This document shows, one piece after another, positions 16,128 to 25,344 of a stretch of DNA of 49,529 bases (positions within the stretch are counted from its first letter, which is position 1; each line of letters starts with the position of its first letter). Made by a program: the position numbers and the translations under genes. Below the pieces are notes generated by a model. The model was not told where the DNA came from, made no database searches, and saw nothing but the letters and a program-made list of their open reading frames with translations. This DNA is from Opitutales bacterium (lineage in GTDB: Bacteria > Verrucomicrobiota > Verrucomicrobiia > Opitutales > Seribacteraceae): assembly GCA_029252505.1 (NCBI GenBank), contig JAQXBH010000291.1, positions 1 to 49,529 on the forward strand, given 5' to 3'.

Positions 16128-16183
16128 ACCCGCGTGTTCGATGTTGCGGGTAGCAAATTAATCTTTCATCTTAGAAATATAAT
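16128..16183 (+). promoter_or_regulatory. Dyad ACCCGC-N12-GCGGGT and possible -10 upstream of ilvA
   Basis: A 6-bp perfect dyad (16128-16133 with 16146-16151) is one of few GC-rich elements in the intergenic DNA before ilvA. A perfect TATAAT lies at 16178-16183. No good -35 hexamer stands at 16-18 bp; the dyad covers the zone just upstream of where one would sit. It could be an operator for an activator or repressor, or, if transcription starts earlier, an RNA hairpin. The ribosome site GAGGAG (16223-16228) before the GTG start is strong. Confidence 0.35.
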
Positions 16184-16234
16184 GACTATTCGAAATTTAA
16201 AAGGGGTAAACTGGAGGGTCAAGAGGAGTTCTAA

Positions 16235-17767
16235 GTGAGTGATTTAAAGAGAGAAATCCTGAACGGTATCGAATCAGCGGACATTTATCAACTAGCGGTT
16301 TGCAGCCCAATTGAACGTGCGGACGGGCTTTCTGTTCGATTAAAGAATGAAATCTTTTTCAAGCGAGAAGACTCCCAGCCTGTTTTTTCTTTCAAGTTAA
16401 GGGGGGCTTTTCACAAGTTGAATTTACTTTCCGTGAAGCAAAGACAACAGGGAGTGATAGCAGCCTCTGCAGGAAACCATGCCCAGGGTGTTGCTTTGGG
16501 GTCGAAAGAACTTGGTATTAAAGCACTAATTGTTATGCCCGTAACAACCCCGGAAATTAAAGTGGATGCAGTAAGAACTCTGGGAGCTGAGGTTGTTCTT
16601 CATGGAGATAGTTACGATGATGCCTTGGAACTCTCGCTTGAACTAGCCGAGCGGGAGGGCTACGAATTTATTCATCCTTTTGATGATCCCGATGTCATTG
16701 CCGGGCAGGGTACCATTGCCAAGGAAATCATCTCTCAAATGGGAGATACCATTGAAGCAATTTTTGTGGCAGTGGGAGGGGGAGGGCTTCTTGCGGGAAT
16801 CTTAACTTATATTAAGGAGTTGTATCCAACAATTAAGGTAATCGGGATCGAGTCGGAAGAGTCATCCTGTCTAAAGGCCGCAATGAAAGCCGGTAAGCGA
16901 GTGATTTTAGATAACGTGGGAATTTTCGCAGACGGAGTAGCAGTAAAACAGATTGGGAAATTACCTTACGAATTAATTAAAGATCAAGTTGATGAGGTGA
17001 TCACAGTTTCAATTGATGAAATCTGTGCCGCGATTAAAGATATTTATGACGAAAATCGAACTATCCAAGAACCCGCGGGTGCACTGGGGGTTGCGGGAAT
17101 GAAAAAATATCTCCAATCGAATCGAGTGGAAAACAAAAAGTTAGTCGTGGTAAATTGTGGGGCAAATATGAATTTTGACCGCCTTCAACACATCGCAGAA
17201 AGAACTGAGATTGGAGCGAAAAGAGAGATGTTGCTGTCCGCTGAAATTCCTGAAGAACCGGGAGCGTTTTTACGATTTTGCAAATCACTCGGTGATCTTA
17301 TGGTGACTGAGTTTAATTATCGCTATGCGAATGTTGAGAATGCACAGGTTTTTGTTGGTGTTGGCTTCCCGTATGGCGACTCAAACCGTTCAGAACTACT
17401 GGATCGGCTCGTACGTCAGGGATATGCAGTGGAGGACTTGAGCGATAATGATGTCGCGAAATTACATGTACGACACATGGTGGGAGGTCGGGTCTCTTCC
17501 AAAATAGAAAATGAAAGATTATATCGGTTTCAATTTCCAGAAAGGCCGGGAGCACTGTTGGATTTTCTTAAACATATGGATCCGATGTGGAATATTTCGC
17601 TTTTTCACTATCGAAATCATGGGTCTGCTTATGGTCGGGTATTGATAGGCATACAAGTTCCGGAAGGGGATAGGGCTTTATTCGAAAGTTTTCTTGTAAA
17701 AACGGGTTATGATTATTTCGATGAAACTGAGAATGTTGCTTACCAAAAATTCTTGAAACCAATTTAA
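16235..17767 (+). CDS. ilvA: Threonine ammonia-lyase (threonine dehydratase), biosynthetic type
   Basis: The protein has 510 residues, close to the E. coli enzyme (514). It converts threonine to 2-oxobutanoate, the first committed step to isoleucine, in the cytoplasm. The PLP lysine is Lys54 in SFKLRGAF; the ASAGNHAQG block, the phosphate-binding VGGGGLLAG loop and NENRTIQEPAGA segment follow. The C-terminal ~185 residues contain two ACT-like repeats, each opening with an EEPGAFLRF or ERPGALLDF motif, expected to bind isoleucine for feedback control. The start is GTG 16235, set by the GAGGAG ribosome site 7 bases upstream. It is apparently monocistronic, ending convergent with the heme-protein gene. 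Confidence 0.95.
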   Translation: MSDLKREILNGIESADIYQLAVCSPIERADGLSVRLKNEIFFKREDSQPVFSFKLRGAFHKLNLLSVKQRQQGVIAASAGNHAQGVALGSKELGIKALIVMPVTTPEIKVDAVRTLGAEVVLHGDSYDDALELSLELAEREGYEFIHPFDDPDVIAGQGTIAKEIISQMGDTIEAIFVAVGGGGLLAGILTYIKELYPTIKVIGIESEESSCLKAAMKAGKRVILDNVGIFADGVAVKQIGKLPYELIKDQVDEVITVSIDEICAAIKDIYDENRTIQEPAGALGVAGMKKYLQSNRVENKKLVVVNCGANMNFDRLQHIAERTEIGAKREMLLSAEIPEEPGAFLRFCKSLGDLMVTEFNYRYANVENAQVFVGVGFPYGDSNRSELLDRLVRQGYAVEDLSDNDVAKLHVRHMVGGRVSSKIENERLYRFQFPERPGALLDFLKHMDPMWNISLFHYRNHGSAYGRVLIGIQVPEGDRALFESFLVKTGYDYFDETENVAYQKFLKPI

Positions 17768-17860
17768 ACCTACTCAAATTTTTCCGATAAATTACTTACA
17801 AGCTAGCACTCTATGTGATCTTGTAGGAAATCCTAGCAAAACAATTTTAGTTTACCGAGT

Positions 17861-20689
17861 TTATTCATTAAAGGAGACCACTCCATTTTCCCTTATTTTT
17901 TTGGAGTAGGATTTTCCGTTCAGTTTGTATTTTAAGTTGAGTGTTTTTACGACTCCGCCTGCTGGATCTTTTCCGGCAAGTTTGTTGGTAATTCCAAAAT
18001 CATACTGCATGCTGTCGAGTTGTTTTTGTATTTTACTTTTAATATCAATTTGTCGCTCTGGATTACCATCTTGTCCATAAAGTGCGCTGATGAGTTCGAT
18101 TTTGAGTTTTTTCAGGGATCGAAAAACTTTATGTTTTCGATCTCCGGCTGAAACAAAATATGCAATTAAATCTTTAAGCTCTTCTGCATTCATTGAATTA
18201 ATAAGCCCCCCTGGCATCATTGATATACTGGAGCCTTTTTTTGATGCCACTTTTGATTTCTTAATTTTGGTCAGGTTAAGCGGCTGAAGTCCGGATTGAA
18301 CGAGGCCGTACTCGCCCTCTTCTTCAGTAACAATTCTTCCCATTGTTATTGAACCATCTTTCATCTTTAGTTCATGCTGCTCGAATTGTTCCGAGACAAT
18401 CATGTTGGGATGGATCGTAGATTCGAGAATGGACTTGTAATCGCTGCGCTTGGCCAAATTGGTTAGATCCGGGCCGACGCCACCCCCTTCATTTCCAAAT
18501 TTGTGACAAGCCACACACAATCCTGCTGAAAACATTTTCTGGCCATTACTGTAACTTCGGCCGGATAAGGGTTCCTCATTGAGTACCTTCAGTCCTGAGT
18601 CTACCGTCCATGCAACGCCAGGACCTTTCGCTCTTGGGAGTTTGGCAAGATCAACGCTCTTCACTTCACCCATGAGATACTGTAATGAAATGCGGTCTTT
18701 ATCAGGAACTGAAGCAATAGCAGATTCTCGGATTTTTTGAATGTAACCGGTAAACATATTTCCGCCCTTTTTTGTCATAAGGTTTTGTAATTCGCCGAGG
18801 TAGGATTTTCGATCTTCCATTGTCCAACCAGCCTGCACACCTTTCAAGCAAAACAATAAATGAATATTCAGAATATTGGGAGTAGCATCTGCGCTCATTG
18901 AGCTGAGAATGCGGTCACCATAATTCTTATTACGCTTCATGATATCGGTATTAAAATCGGGAATCATTGCCTTGGTAGTTTTCATCAATGCAATGGTTTT
19001 TTGTACGACGGAAGGATGATCCAGGTAGCACAGGACGCGACAGAGTTCTTCGTTTAAGTTGTTGTCCTTGGATGGGAAAAATGGATCCAATTGTTCCCCG
19101 ATTGCATAAACCTGCTTCATTTCGGGCATCCCATTTCTACTCATAAAAACAGAATACGTACGGAGCAATGCAAGTTTCCCGTTCTTGTCTAAGTCCTTGA
19201 AATTTACTTGGAGGAGGCGTTCAACACTTGGCTTAAGACTGCCATCATAATCGGAGCGAGCCAAACCCAGTAATGAATGGATTGCAGCTACATCATTTTT
19301 TTCGGAGTACGCTTTCTCTGCCCATGATTTTGGATTCTGCCACTCAATTGCAATACGAGCTGCGTAGCGGATATGATAATCTTCGCTTCCAAGGTGAGAC
19401 CACGCCGCAGCCAATGCACCTTTATTGGCACTACCATGAAAAGATTCCAGTTTGCGACGAGTCGCACGTGCTTTGGCATGCTCGGTTGTGGTATCGAGCT
19501 TGGATAATTCGGTAGATTCGGAACCTGTGTAGGTAATACGATAGAGGTAGGATTGACCTCCCCGTCCTCCCACGCAAAAGTACATATTACCGTCCGGGCC
19601 AATTACCACATCCGTGAGTGCAAGTGATCCGTCTGAATTCGATACAAATTCCCTTTTCTCGCCAATATAAGAAGATCCGTTCGGTTTAAGGTGGATGGAA
19701 TACATCGTCGCGAATGTCCAATCACAGATAAAGAGCGCATCCCGATAATGCGTGGGGAAATTAGCATTTATTCCTGCGATTACTCCGGTGGGTGAACCAG
19801 GGCCTACATCAACCACGGAACCCACCGTATCTGGAAAGTATTCTCTCCATTTTTTGGAAGTAGCCCTCCAACCACTGTCTCCTCCGGATATGCCATGATT
19901 AATTCGAGTCGGTCGGTACCATGGGGATCCAATGTCATATTCCATATCGGCATCATAAACGAACAGTTCACCGTCACGATTCAATGCAAAATCGCATGGG
20001 TTTCGAAATCCCATTGTAATTATTTCACGATTTTTTCCATCCGGGCTCATTTTCATAACCCAACCACCTGGAGCTTTTCCTTGTGACATATGTCCATAGG
20101 CATAATTTTCAAGGAGTACATCATCTTTCCAATTGGTGGGGATCCTTGAATTGATAAATTCTGGAGGTTTGGTTGCGTTCCCTGCGATAACATAAATACT
20201 TTTTCCATCGGGAGAAATAATGATCGAGTGGGGACCATGTTCGCCACCGCCAGCCATTTCAGCCATGAATTCTACTGGTCCAAGACCACCGTCTTGCAAA
20301 ACTTTGGCTCGGGTCAATTTCCGATTTCCCATCATGTAGAGATGGTCAAAGGCATAAAGCATACCATAGACTGAAGATTCAATATCGAGTTTCTTGATCT
20401 TAGATTCGTCGAATTTTTCTCCTCGCTTGGGGATCTCCACAAGAAAAGTACCTGCCTTTTGCTGGTCTGAAACCGTTAGTCGCCCTTTTTTATCAAAGGC
20501 CATGGATATCCAGGAGCCATATTTTTTCTTATCAACTTGGTAAATTAGTTCTGCTTCAAAGCCAGGAGGAACATTCAAAGCAGTGGATACATCCTTTACC
20601 GGTGCCTGTACAGGCGGAATACTGTATTTTCCAAAAGATAGAAAAATTGGTATGATTAAGGTGAGAAGGGAGAAGTTAATTTTCTTCAT
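17861..20689 (-). CDS. Secreted PVC-type propeller / heme / DUF3395 protein, paralog 1
   Basis: The protein has 942 residues with a signal peptide (about 1-20). A beta-propeller dehydrogenase-like domain (about 40-400) contains NPCDFALNRDGELFVYD and ends in a YLYRI strand. A helical middle (about 410-690) follows. The c-type heme motif CVACH (Cys725, Cys728, His729) sits in a GGGVGPDLTNLAKR context. The last ~85 residues resemble DUF3395, with ALYGQDGN and AGKDPAGGVVKTL. Likely a periplasmic sugar or alcohol oxidoreductase with its own electron acceptor; substrate unknown. It is colinear end to end with the protein at 21492, with only a nitroreductase gene between them, pointing to local duplication. 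Confidence 0.88.
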   Translation of the reverse strand: MKKINFSLLTLIIPIFLSFGKYSIPPVQAPVKDVSTALNVPPGFEAELIYQVDKKKYGSWISMAFDKKGRLTVSDQQKAGTFLVEIPKRGEKFDESKIKKLDIESSVYGMLYAFDHLYMMGNRKLTRAKVLQDGGLGPVEFMAEMAGGGEHGPHSIIISPDGKSIYVIAGNATKPPEFINSRIPTNWKDDVLLENYAYGHMSQGKAPGGWVMKMSPDGKNREIITMGFRNPCDFALNRDGELFVYDADMEYDIGSPWYRPTRINHGISGGDSGWRATSKKWREYFPDTVGSVVDVGPGSPTGVIAGINANFPTHYRDALFICDWTFATMYSIHLKPNGSSYIGEKREFVSNSDGSLALTDVVIGPDGNMYFCVGGRGGQSYLYRITYTGSESTELSKLDTTTEHAKARATRRKLESFHGSANKGALAAAWSHLGSEDYHIRYAARIAIEWQNPKSWAEKAYSEKNDVAAIHSLLGLARSDYDGSLKPSVERLLQVNFKDLDKNGKLALLRTYSVFMSRNGMPEMKQVYAIGEQLDPFFPSKDNNLNEELCRVLCYLDHPSVVQKTIALMKTTKAMIPDFNTDIMKRNKNYGDRILSSMSADATPNILNIHLLFCLKGVQAGWTMEDRKSYLGELQNLMTKKGGNMFTGYIQKIRESAIASVPDKDRISLQYLMGEVKSVDLAKLPRAKGPGVAWTVDSGLKVLNEEPLSGRSYSNGQKMFSAGLCVACHKFGNEGGGVGPDLTNLAKRSDYKSILESTIHPNMIVSEQFEQHELKMKDGSITMGRIVTEEEGEYGLVQSGLQPLNLTKIKKSKVASKKGSSISMMPGGLINSMNAEELKDLIAYFVSAGDRKHKVFRSLKKLKIELISALYGQDGNPERQIDIKSKIQKQLDSMQYDFGITNKLAGKDPAGGVVKTLNLKYKLNGKSYSKKIRENGVVSFNE

Positions 20690-20846
20690 GTTTAAAATCG
20701 AGTATATTTATGATGAAAGCTTTGATACAGTAATTTGATCCAAATTCACAAAACTAAAAAGCTCTAAAGAGGGTAATAATTTATGTAACCAACGCGATCA
20801 ATTCTGTTAGTTAATGAGAAATGTTTAAAATAATTAGGTAAAAAGA

Positions 20847-21449
20847 TTAGAAACGATCGTAAGCAACCACTTTTTCATCGGGCAATCGATCGCCTCGTTC
20901 CCAGCCTGGTTTTGTTTGTTTTCCTACCGGAACCATAAAGCTAAGAATATAGTTTTTTGGTAAATTAATTAATGCCGAGACTTTTTCAGCATCGAATCCG
21001 ACCATCGGGCAACTGTCATAGCCTAGACCTTTTGCGGCGAGCATAAGGGTCATGCCCGCAAGAGCAGATGAACGGATGGCTTCGTCACGGATGAGTTGTT
21101 CATTACCTTCGTAAAAAGATCGAATCATTGGTCCCAGCATATCCTGAACTTCCTTCGGGGCATGGGACCAAAAAGTGGACGGTTCTTCTTCGTGAGATTG
21201 AAGATCTGCACAGATCATAAATAACACGCTTGCATCAGTAACATGAGGCTGGTTCCAAGCGAGGCTCCTTATTTGTTTTCGGAGTTCTTTATCCCGTACA
21301 ACCAATAATCGATAGTTTTGTATATTGAATGAGGAAGGGGCAAGCTTAGTTAGTCGGATTAGTTCCTTTAAATCACAATCAGGAATTTCATGATTTGGGT
21401 CGAAATTTTTGACGGATCGTCGGGATGAGATAGCTTCAATTACATTCAT
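20847..21449 (-). CDS. Nitroreductase-family FMN oxidoreductase
   Basis: The protein has 200 residues. The N-terminal RRSVKNF (10-16) is the FMN-phosphate Arg-Arg-Ser motif; APSSFNIQNYRLLVV (from 38) and the C-terminal KGLGYDSCPMVGF block complete the family pattern. These dimeric flavoproteins use NAD(P)H to reduce nitro groups, quinones or similar compounds. There is no signal peptide, so it is cytoplasmic. It starts 42 nt downstream of the end of the paralog 2 gene and is followed, 157 nt later, by paralog 1. Whether it works with these exported proteins is unclear. Confidence 0.9.
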   Translation of the reverse strand: MNVIEAISSRRSVKNFDPNHEIPDCDLKELIRLTKLAPSSFNIQNYRLLVVRDKELRKQIRSLAWNQPHVTDASVLFMICADLQSHEEEPSTFWSHAPKEVQDMLGPMIRSFYEGNEQLIRDEAIRSSALAGMTLMLAAKGLGYDSCPMVGFDAEKVSALINLPKNYILSFMVPVGKQTKPGWERGDRLPDEKVVAYDRF

Positions 21450-21491
21450 GTGAGCATTAAAATTATTAGGGGGATCGTTATAGTTGTGAAA

Positions 21492-24323
21492 TTATTCGAA
21501 GAAGGAAAGGCTTTGATTCTCGCGAATTTTTTTGGTGTGAGTTTTTCCATCAAGCTTGTAAGTTAATTCCAATATCTTAACCACTCCGTTTGCCGGGTCT
21601 TTTCCGGCAACTTCGTTGTTCATCACGAACTCATACTCCATTTGATTAATTTTATTTTGAATAATTGATTTTACCCCTATTTGTTTTTTTGGGTTTCCCT
21701 CTTCTCCATATACCGCATTGATAAGTTCAATCGCTAATTTTTTTGTTGATCGGAATACTTTATGTTTGGGATCACCCGCGGATACAAAGTAGGCGATCAA
21801 ATCCTTAAACTCTTTGGCGTTCATTGAGTTAATTAATCCACCTGGCATCATAGATATTTTTGAACCCTTTTTGGATACAACTTTGGATTTCTCAATTGCG
21901 GTAAGATTCAAGGGTTGGAGACCAGATTGCACCAATGAATAGTGGTCTTTTTCTTCGGACACAATTTTTCCGATCACAAGAGAACCATCCTTCATGGTAA
22001 GTTCATGCTGTTCGAATTGATTGGATACCACCATATTGGGATGAATGGTAGATTCGAGCATGGATTTGTAGTCACTTCGTTTGGCTAGGTGAGTAAGATC
22101 GGGACCCACTCCACCTCCTTCGTTACCAAACCGATGGCAGGCAATGCAAAGCCCTGCGGAAAACATTTTTTTCCCGTTAGCATGACTTCGACCAGCAAGG
22201 GGTTCCTCGTTTAACACATTTAGGGCAGAGTCTACCGTCCATGCGACTCCAGGGCCTTTGGCGCGCGGAAGTTTTGCAAGGTCGATACCTTTAATTTCTC
22301 CCGTTAAGTATTGAAGGGCTAACTTGTCCTTTTCTGGAACATTAGCAATAGCGGACTCTCGAATTCTTTGTAAATTGCCTGAGAAGTAATGTCCGCCTTT
22401 CTTTGTGAGTAATTCCTTCAGTTCGCCAAGATAGGATTTTCGTTCTTCCATGGACCAGCCTGTTGATACATCTTTGAGGCAGAAAAGAAAGTGAATATTT
22501 AAAATATTTGGAGCCACACTTTCGTCCATGGTGCTGAGGATTTTTTTTCCGTAGTTACTTCCTCGTTTCATCACCTCGGGATCAAAGTCGGGAGCTACGG
22601 CTTTTGTAGTTTTCATTAAAGCGATAGTCTTGGTCACAACTGAAGGATGCTCTAGGTGACACAACAGTCGGCATAATTCCTCATTCAAATTATCGTCTTT
22701 AGCTGGAAAGTGCTTATCAAGCTGGTGACCAATAGCATTAATTTGAGATTGGCTAGGTTTCCCCGCTCGACTCATGATCACAGAGTAAGTTCGAAGCAGT
22801 GCAAGCTTATCTGTTTTATTTAGCTTCGAGAAATTTACTTCTAGCAAACGATTGATGCTGGGTTGCATACTTTCTGGGTGGTCACAACGAGCCAGACCTA
22901 AAAGAGCATGAATTGCGGCAAGGTCATTACTTTCATCGTAAGCTTTGTCTGCCCAGCTTTTAGGATCCTGCCACTCAATCGCGATACGAGCAGCATAGCG
23001 GAGGTGATAATCCTTGCTTTTTAAAAAAGGCCATGCCGTTTCAATAGCCTTGGGGTTGGGGCCACCATGAAAGGACTCGAGCAAATGGCGGGCCTTTCTT
23101 GCTTTCGCATGCTCGCTTGTGGTGTCCAATTTGGAAAGGGCGGTTGAATCGTCACCGGTATATCGAATGCGGTAGAGGTAGGATTGTCCTTTTCGACCTC
23201 CTACGCAGAAATACATGTGACCATCTGGGCCTACATCGATATCGGTAAGGGGGAGGGAACCATTAACATTGGTCAAAAAGGTACGAGTTTCTCCGCTGTA
23301 GGAAGAACCTTCAGGGGTTAAGTGAAGTGAATAGATTGTAGCAAATGTCCAGTCACAAAGAAAAATTGCATCCCTATATTGAGTTGGGAATTTGGCGTTA
23401 ATGCCTGTAATGACTCCCGTTGGACTGCCTGGGCCCACATCGACAACCGATCCAATTGTATCAGGAAAGTATTTCCTCCACTTTTTAGATGTGGCCCTCC
23501 ATCCGCTTTCTCCACCGGATATGCCGTGGTTAATTCGTGTAGGGCGGTACCAAGGAGTTCCCATGTCCCATTCCATATCAGCATCATAAACGAACATTTC
23601 ACCATCTCTATTGAGGGCGAAATCGCATGGATTGCGGTATCCCATGCTGATAATTTCTCTGTCCGAGCCATCCGGATTAAATTTCAAAACCCACCCGCCT
23701 GGAGCCTTTCCCTTACCATTGTGACCATAGGCATAGTTTTCTAACAGAACATCATCATTCCAATTCGTGCGAATCCTGGATTTTTCAAAGCTCGGAGTGC
23801 GAGCGAAATTGCCGGCAACTAAATAGAGTCCTTTGCCATCTTCTGTAACAATTAAGGAGTGCGGTCCGTGTTCGCTACCACCGTGCAGTTGGAAGAGTTT
23901 TTCTTCTTTGCCAAACTCCCCATTTCCCAAAACTGGAACGCGAACCACTTTACTTTGAGATACCATGTACAAATGATCAAAAGCAAAGAGCATTCCCCAT
24001 TGTCCACTATCAAACGGAAGTTTTGTTATTCCAGAGTCAGTGAGAGTTTTTCCGACTCGCGGTACATTGATGAGAAAAGTGCCAGCTTTGTATTGATCTG
24101 AAACAACTAAACGACCTTGTTTGTCAAAAGTCATGGAAATCCATGATCCATATTTTTGTTTATCTACTTTATAAACAAGGTCGACTTCAAATCCAGGAGG
24201 AACAGACAAGCCCGTAGAATCATCTACTACCAAGCTTTGCGATGGAGGTTTTTGTGCCTGGATGTAAAGTGTTGAAATCGCTATTAGCAGGCATGCGAGA
24301 GTATGTGGGAGAGAGATCTTCAT
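21492..24323 (-). CDS. Secreted PVC-type propeller / heme / DUF3395 protein, paralog 2
   Basis: The protein has 943 residues with a signal peptide (about 1-23). The domain order equals that of the 17861 protein: propeller (about 45-400), helical middle, CIACH heme motif (Cys726, Cys729, His730) and DUF3395-like tail with AVYGEEGN and AGKDPANGVVKIL. By eye most of the sequence is identical to paralog 1; conservation is greatest in the propeller core and around the heme, while signal peptides and the first propeller blades differ. The presumed role is periplasmic oxidation of a sugar or alcohol with electron transfer via heme c. Confidence 0.88.
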   Translation of the reverse strand: MKISLPHTLACLLIAISTLYIQAQKPPSQSLVVDDSTGLSVPPGFEVDLVYKVDKQKYGSWISMTFDKQGRLVVSDQYKAGTFLINVPRVGKTLTDSGITKLPFDSGQWGMLFAFDHLYMVSQSKVVRVPVLGNGEFGKEEKLFQLHGGSEHGPHSLIVTEDGKGLYLVAGNFARTPSFEKSRIRTNWNDDVLLENYAYGHNGKGKAPGGWVLKFNPDGSDREIISMGYRNPCDFALNRDGEMFVYDADMEWDMGTPWYRPTRINHGISGGESGWRATSKKWRKYFPDTIGSVVDVGPGSPTGVITGINAKFPTQYRDAIFLCDWTFATIYSLHLTPEGSSYSGETRTFLTNVNGSLPLTDIDVGPDGHMYFCVGGRKGQSYLYRIRYTGDDSTALSKLDTTSEHAKARKARHLLESFHGGPNPKAIETAWPFLKSKDYHLRYAARIAIEWQDPKSWADKAYDESNDLAAIHALLGLARCDHPESMQPSINRLLEVNFSKLNKTDKLALLRTYSVIMSRAGKPSQSQINAIGHQLDKHFPAKDDNLNEELCRLLCHLEHPSVVTKTIALMKTTKAVAPDFDPEVMKRGSNYGKKILSTMDESVAPNILNIHFLFCLKDVSTGWSMEERKSYLGELKELLTKKGGHYFSGNLQRIRESAIANVPEKDKLALQYLTGEIKGIDLAKLPRAKGPGVAWTVDSALNVLNEEPLAGRSHANGKKMFSAGLCIACHRFGNEGGGVGPDLTHLAKRSDYKSMLESTIHPNMVVSNQFEQHELTMKDGSLVIGKIVSEEKDHYSLVQSGLQPLNLTAIEKSKVVSKKGSKISMMPGGLINSMNAKEFKDLIAYFVSAGDPKHKVFRSTKKLAIELINAVYGEEGNPKKQIGVKSIIQNKINQMEYEFVMNNEVAGKDPANGVVKILELTYKLDGKTHTKKIRENQSLSFFE

Positions 24324-24369
24324 GTTAGATTAGTAAAATAAATGTAAGCAAATACAACTTTCTTACAAA

Positions 24370-24436
24370 TTGAGAGGTATTAACTTTCTAAACAACTTCT
24401 TGTTTAGGAAAAGTATAAAATTTTAGAATACCTCAA
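24370..24436. repeat. Long interrupted palindrome (nested stem-loop) between esterase and heme-protein genes
   Basis: The outer arms are GAGGTATT (24374-24381) and AATACCTC (24427-24434), perfect complements; with a bulged GA the pairing extends to TTGA/TCAA. Inside are ACTTT/AAAGT and the perfect inner stem CTAAACAA (24388-24395) with TTGTTTAG (24400-24407) around a CTTC loop. It lies 22 nt beyond the stop of the esterase gene (minus strand) and about 47 bp upstream of the paralog 2 start. There is no T-tract on either strand, so it is not a standard intrinsic terminator. It could protect an mRNA end or bind a protein. Confidence 0.55.
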
Positions 24437-24457
24437 TATTTTGTGAAAAGTTTGAGG

Positions 24458-25342
24458 TTATTTTTCGTCTATGGAAAAAACCTTTTTAATAAAATCGTCT
24501 TTATTAACTGGTGGTACCTCATGGTCTTTGACCTGCAAATAGCAGGGTATTCCAACCGCTTGACATTTCTCTTTGAGCAAGCGCCCAAATCCAGCGTGAT
24601 GAATTCCATCTCCTTTAATAACAGGAACCGGTGCGGGTTTTCCGTAATTAAGGAATACGGGAGGATCATCACTGCTTACATGGGTAATGGGGGAGCACTC
24701 TAAAGAAAGGTCTTTATATTGATCCCAGTTTTTCATCAGATGCTCATGGCTTTGTGCCCCGACTGTCTTCCAAATCATCGGATGTCGGATACACGCCAGA
24801 CCAATTTTCTTTTCCAAAAGAAATGGGTTCAGAGTAGTTTGACCTCCCATGGCAACGGCTCCACAAACGCGTGAGGATTGACGCAAGACAGGATCCTGAC
24901 TCTTTAGATCAGCCATATCATCATGATAGGCGAGCCAAAGACTGGACGCCGCACCAGCTGAACCGCCAATTACGGCAATACGATTCGGATCAAAATTCCA
25001 TTCCTTTGCCTTAGTCCTAAGGAATTGAATAGAACGAGCAGCGTCATGCACTGCCGCAGGCAGTAATTCAACCCCGGCCAGGCGATAGTCGATCGAAGCA
25101 AAGCTGTATCCCTTTTTTAGTTCATTTGTATTAGCCGTTTCGTTTTTCTTTCCACCCAGCCAACCTCCACCATGTATATGAACGAGGAGAGGGGTCGGTT
25201 TTTTGGATTCAATTTTCCAGAAGTTGAGGGTCATATCCTGATGAGGACCGTAGGAAACTTCATTGAAAGTGGGTTTGACTTTTTGTCCAAGCAGTGAGGT
25301 GCCGAGCACTAGTAAGAGAGTAAAGGATTTGATCAATTGCAT
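24458..25342 (-). CDS. Secreted esterase of the HSL/BD-FAE-like alpha/beta hydrolase type
   Basis: The protein has 294 residues with a signal peptide (about 1-20). The oxyanion-hole motif HGGGW (57-61), the nucleophile Ser128 in GGSAGA (126-131), Asp226 in SSDDPP, and His249 in IHHAGFG form a complete catalytic set of the lipase/esterase group that includes feruloyl and acetyl-xylan esterases. It could remove acyl substituents from glycans. It starts 2 nt after the pyrophosphorylase stop and is therefore likely co-transcribed with it, at the end of the carbohydrate locus. Confidence 0.88.
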   Translation of the reverse strand: MQLIKSFTLLLVLGTSLLGQKVKPTFNEVSYGPHQDMTLNFWKIESKKPTPLLVHIHGGGWLGGKKNETANTNELKKGYSFASIDYRLAGVELLPAAVHDAARSIQFLRTKAKEWNFDPNRIAVIGGSAGAASSLWLAYHDDMADLKSQDPVLRQSSRVCGAVAMGGQTTLNPFLLEKKIGLACIRHPMIWKTVGAQSHEHLMKNWDQYKDLSLECSPITHVSSDDPPVFLNYGKPAPVPVIKGDGIHHAGFGRLLKEKCQAVGIPCYLQVKDHEVPPVNKDDFIKKVFSIDEK

Positions 25343-25344
25343 GG

